A stretch of 64,000 bases of DNA from CAWBRY01 sp963791295. GTDB taxonomy: Bacteria > Bacteroidota > Bacteroidia > Chitinophagales > Chitinophagaceae. The first letter of the stretch is position 1. Each line of letters starts with the position of its first letter. Position numbers and translations under genes: made by a program. The notes beneath the pieces are model-generated. The model had not been told where the DNA came from. It did not search any database and saw only the letters and a program-made list of their open reading frames with translations. Below are positions 63,354-64,000 of this stretch, piece after piece. The stretch covers positions 124,001 through 188,000 of the forward strand of contig CAWBRY010000001.1 in the NCBI GenBank assembly GCA_963791295.1, read 5' to 3'.

Positions 63354-64000
63354 ATGCATTCCGAATTAGACAACTATGAAGTCGTCATAGGGCTTGAAGT
63401 CCATGCGCAATTAAGCACGCAGACGAAACTGTTCTGTGGCGATGCCATTGCCTATGGCGCACCTCCAAATACACAGGTCAGCCCTATTACTTTAGGCCAT
63501 CCGGGCACCCTGCCCAGGATGAACAGAAAGGCAGTTGAGTTTGCAATTAAGATGGGATTAGCCTGTCATTGCGATATTGAGCGTGAAAACTATTTTGCCC
63601 GCAAGAATTATTTCTATCCCGACCTTCCCAAAGGATACCAGGTATCACAACATACCACTCCAATTTGCAAGGGCGGTCATGTTTTCATCGAAACGGATAG
63701 CGGGAAAAAAAGCATTCGGTTAAACAGGATCCACCTGGAGGAGGATGCCGGAAAAAGCCTGCATGATGCTGGTTCCGATAATACCAACATCGACTACAAT
63801 CGTGCAGGTACCCCTCTCATCGAAATTGTGACGGAACCCGATCTGCGCAGCGGAGAAGAAGCTTTTTCATTTATATCAGAAGTCAGAAGGCTCGTTCGCT
63901 ACCTGGAAATCTGCGACGGCAATATGGAACAGGGAAGTCTTCGTTGTGATGCCAACGTTTCGGTTCGCAAGAAAGGCGATTCGCAACTTGGCACCAAGGT
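63354..64000 (+). CDS. gatB: Asp-tRNA(Asn)/Glu-tRNA(Gln) amidotransferase subunit B, N-terminal part
   Basis: The ATG at 63354 opens a frame that runs off the window (about 215 residues visible). MHSELDNYEVVIGLEVHAQL, then a C-G-D segment (FCGDAIAYGAPP), the HPGTLPRMN motif and RKNYFYPDLPKGYQVSQH are diagnostic of GatB. The later ERE and GSLRCDANVSVR segments also fit. The protein amidates misacylated tRNAs with ammonia from GatA. The C-terminus is outside the window. Confidence 0.95.
   Translation, partial: MHSELDNYEVVIGLEVHAQLSTQTKLFCGDAIAYGAPPNTQVSPITLGHPGTLPRMNRKAVEFAIKMGLACHCDIERENYFARKNYFYPDLPKGYQVSQHTTPICKGGHVFIETDSGKKSIRLNRIHLEEDAGKSLHDAGSDNTNIDYNRAGTPLIEIVTEPDLRSGEEAFSFISEVRRLVRYLEICDGNMEQGSLRCDANVSVRKKGDSQLGTK

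Noticed and set aside
1..64000. Defence islands, CRISPR arrays, prophage or insertion sequences
   Set aside because: No repeat-spacer array, transposase, integrase, restriction enzyme or phage structural gene was found; gene order looks like conserved core genome.

Overview
The window is a chromosomal segment of a Bacteroidota bacterium, most likely a member of the Chitinophagaceae or a close relative. The evidence is a SusC/SusD pair, the gliding and type IX secretion genes gldE and gldD, a T9SS-type C-terminal sorting domain, the gene orders mutY|HU-TPR-31 aa basic protein-rng and birA|rsfS-ftsH-LUD, promoter elements of the TTTG / TAnnTTTG type, and few recognisable Shine-Dalgarno sites. 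No tRNA, rRNA, CRISPR array, insertion sequence or prophage was seen. Most of the segment is core genome with a few accessory genes.

Layout. 1-380 is the tail of a Gfo/Idh/MocA oxidoreductase. 449-3663 holds a PKD/T9SS secreted protein, an ECF sigma factor and an overlapping gene for a protein with a cytoplasmic head, one inner-membrane helix and a C-terminal outer-membrane-type barrel, which looks like a dual membrane-spanning anti-sigma factor. 3672-9291 has mutL, a lipoprotein and a GH3-serine hydrolase fusion. 9316-16299 is a minus-strand block: ricT-like gene, holB, glutathione peroxidase, parallel beta-helix lipoprotein, comF, radA. 16790-23544 has a zinc metallopeptidase and a SusC/SusD/third-lipoprotein operon. 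23607-26864 (minus) is rng, a 31-residue COX24-like basic protein gene, a TPR protein and HU. 27035-34036 is a tight plus-strand run: mutY, ssb, gldE, gldD, DUF3109, lutB-like, polysaccharide deacetylase. 34012-39250 (minus) is a DMT transporter, purH, a decayed serine hydrolase, a short comEC and a DinB-family gene. 39533-42181 has an unknown soluble protein and a membrane protein/histidine kinase/response regulator module. 42187-50241 covers carB without its allosteric domain, lipoproteins, an M23 peptidase, a peroxiredoxin, a DUF5777 barrel and birA. 50414-56800 is rsfS-ftsH-LUD-GGCT-lpxH-unknown-mscS. 56834-64000 has MerR, M23, alaS, GNAT, a two-PDZ protein and the start of gatB.

How the parts fit together. 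Replication and repair (mutL, mutY, holB, radA, ssb), translation (alaS, gatB, rsfS, the COX24-like gene), RNA decay (rng, ricT-like) and envelope biogenesis (lpxH, ftsH, two M23 peptidases, the GH3 fusion, gldD/E) make up the core. The most unusual regulatory element is the sigma factor/two-membrane anti-sigma pair at 1835-3663, which could report outer-membrane or surface state directly to transcription. Other points of interest are a serine hydrolase pseudogene at 36710-37055 that retains its SxxK motif despite frameshifts and a large internal deletion, a 31-codon gene at 25409-25504, and a 9-bp tandem repeat coding the tail of the RicT-like protein.
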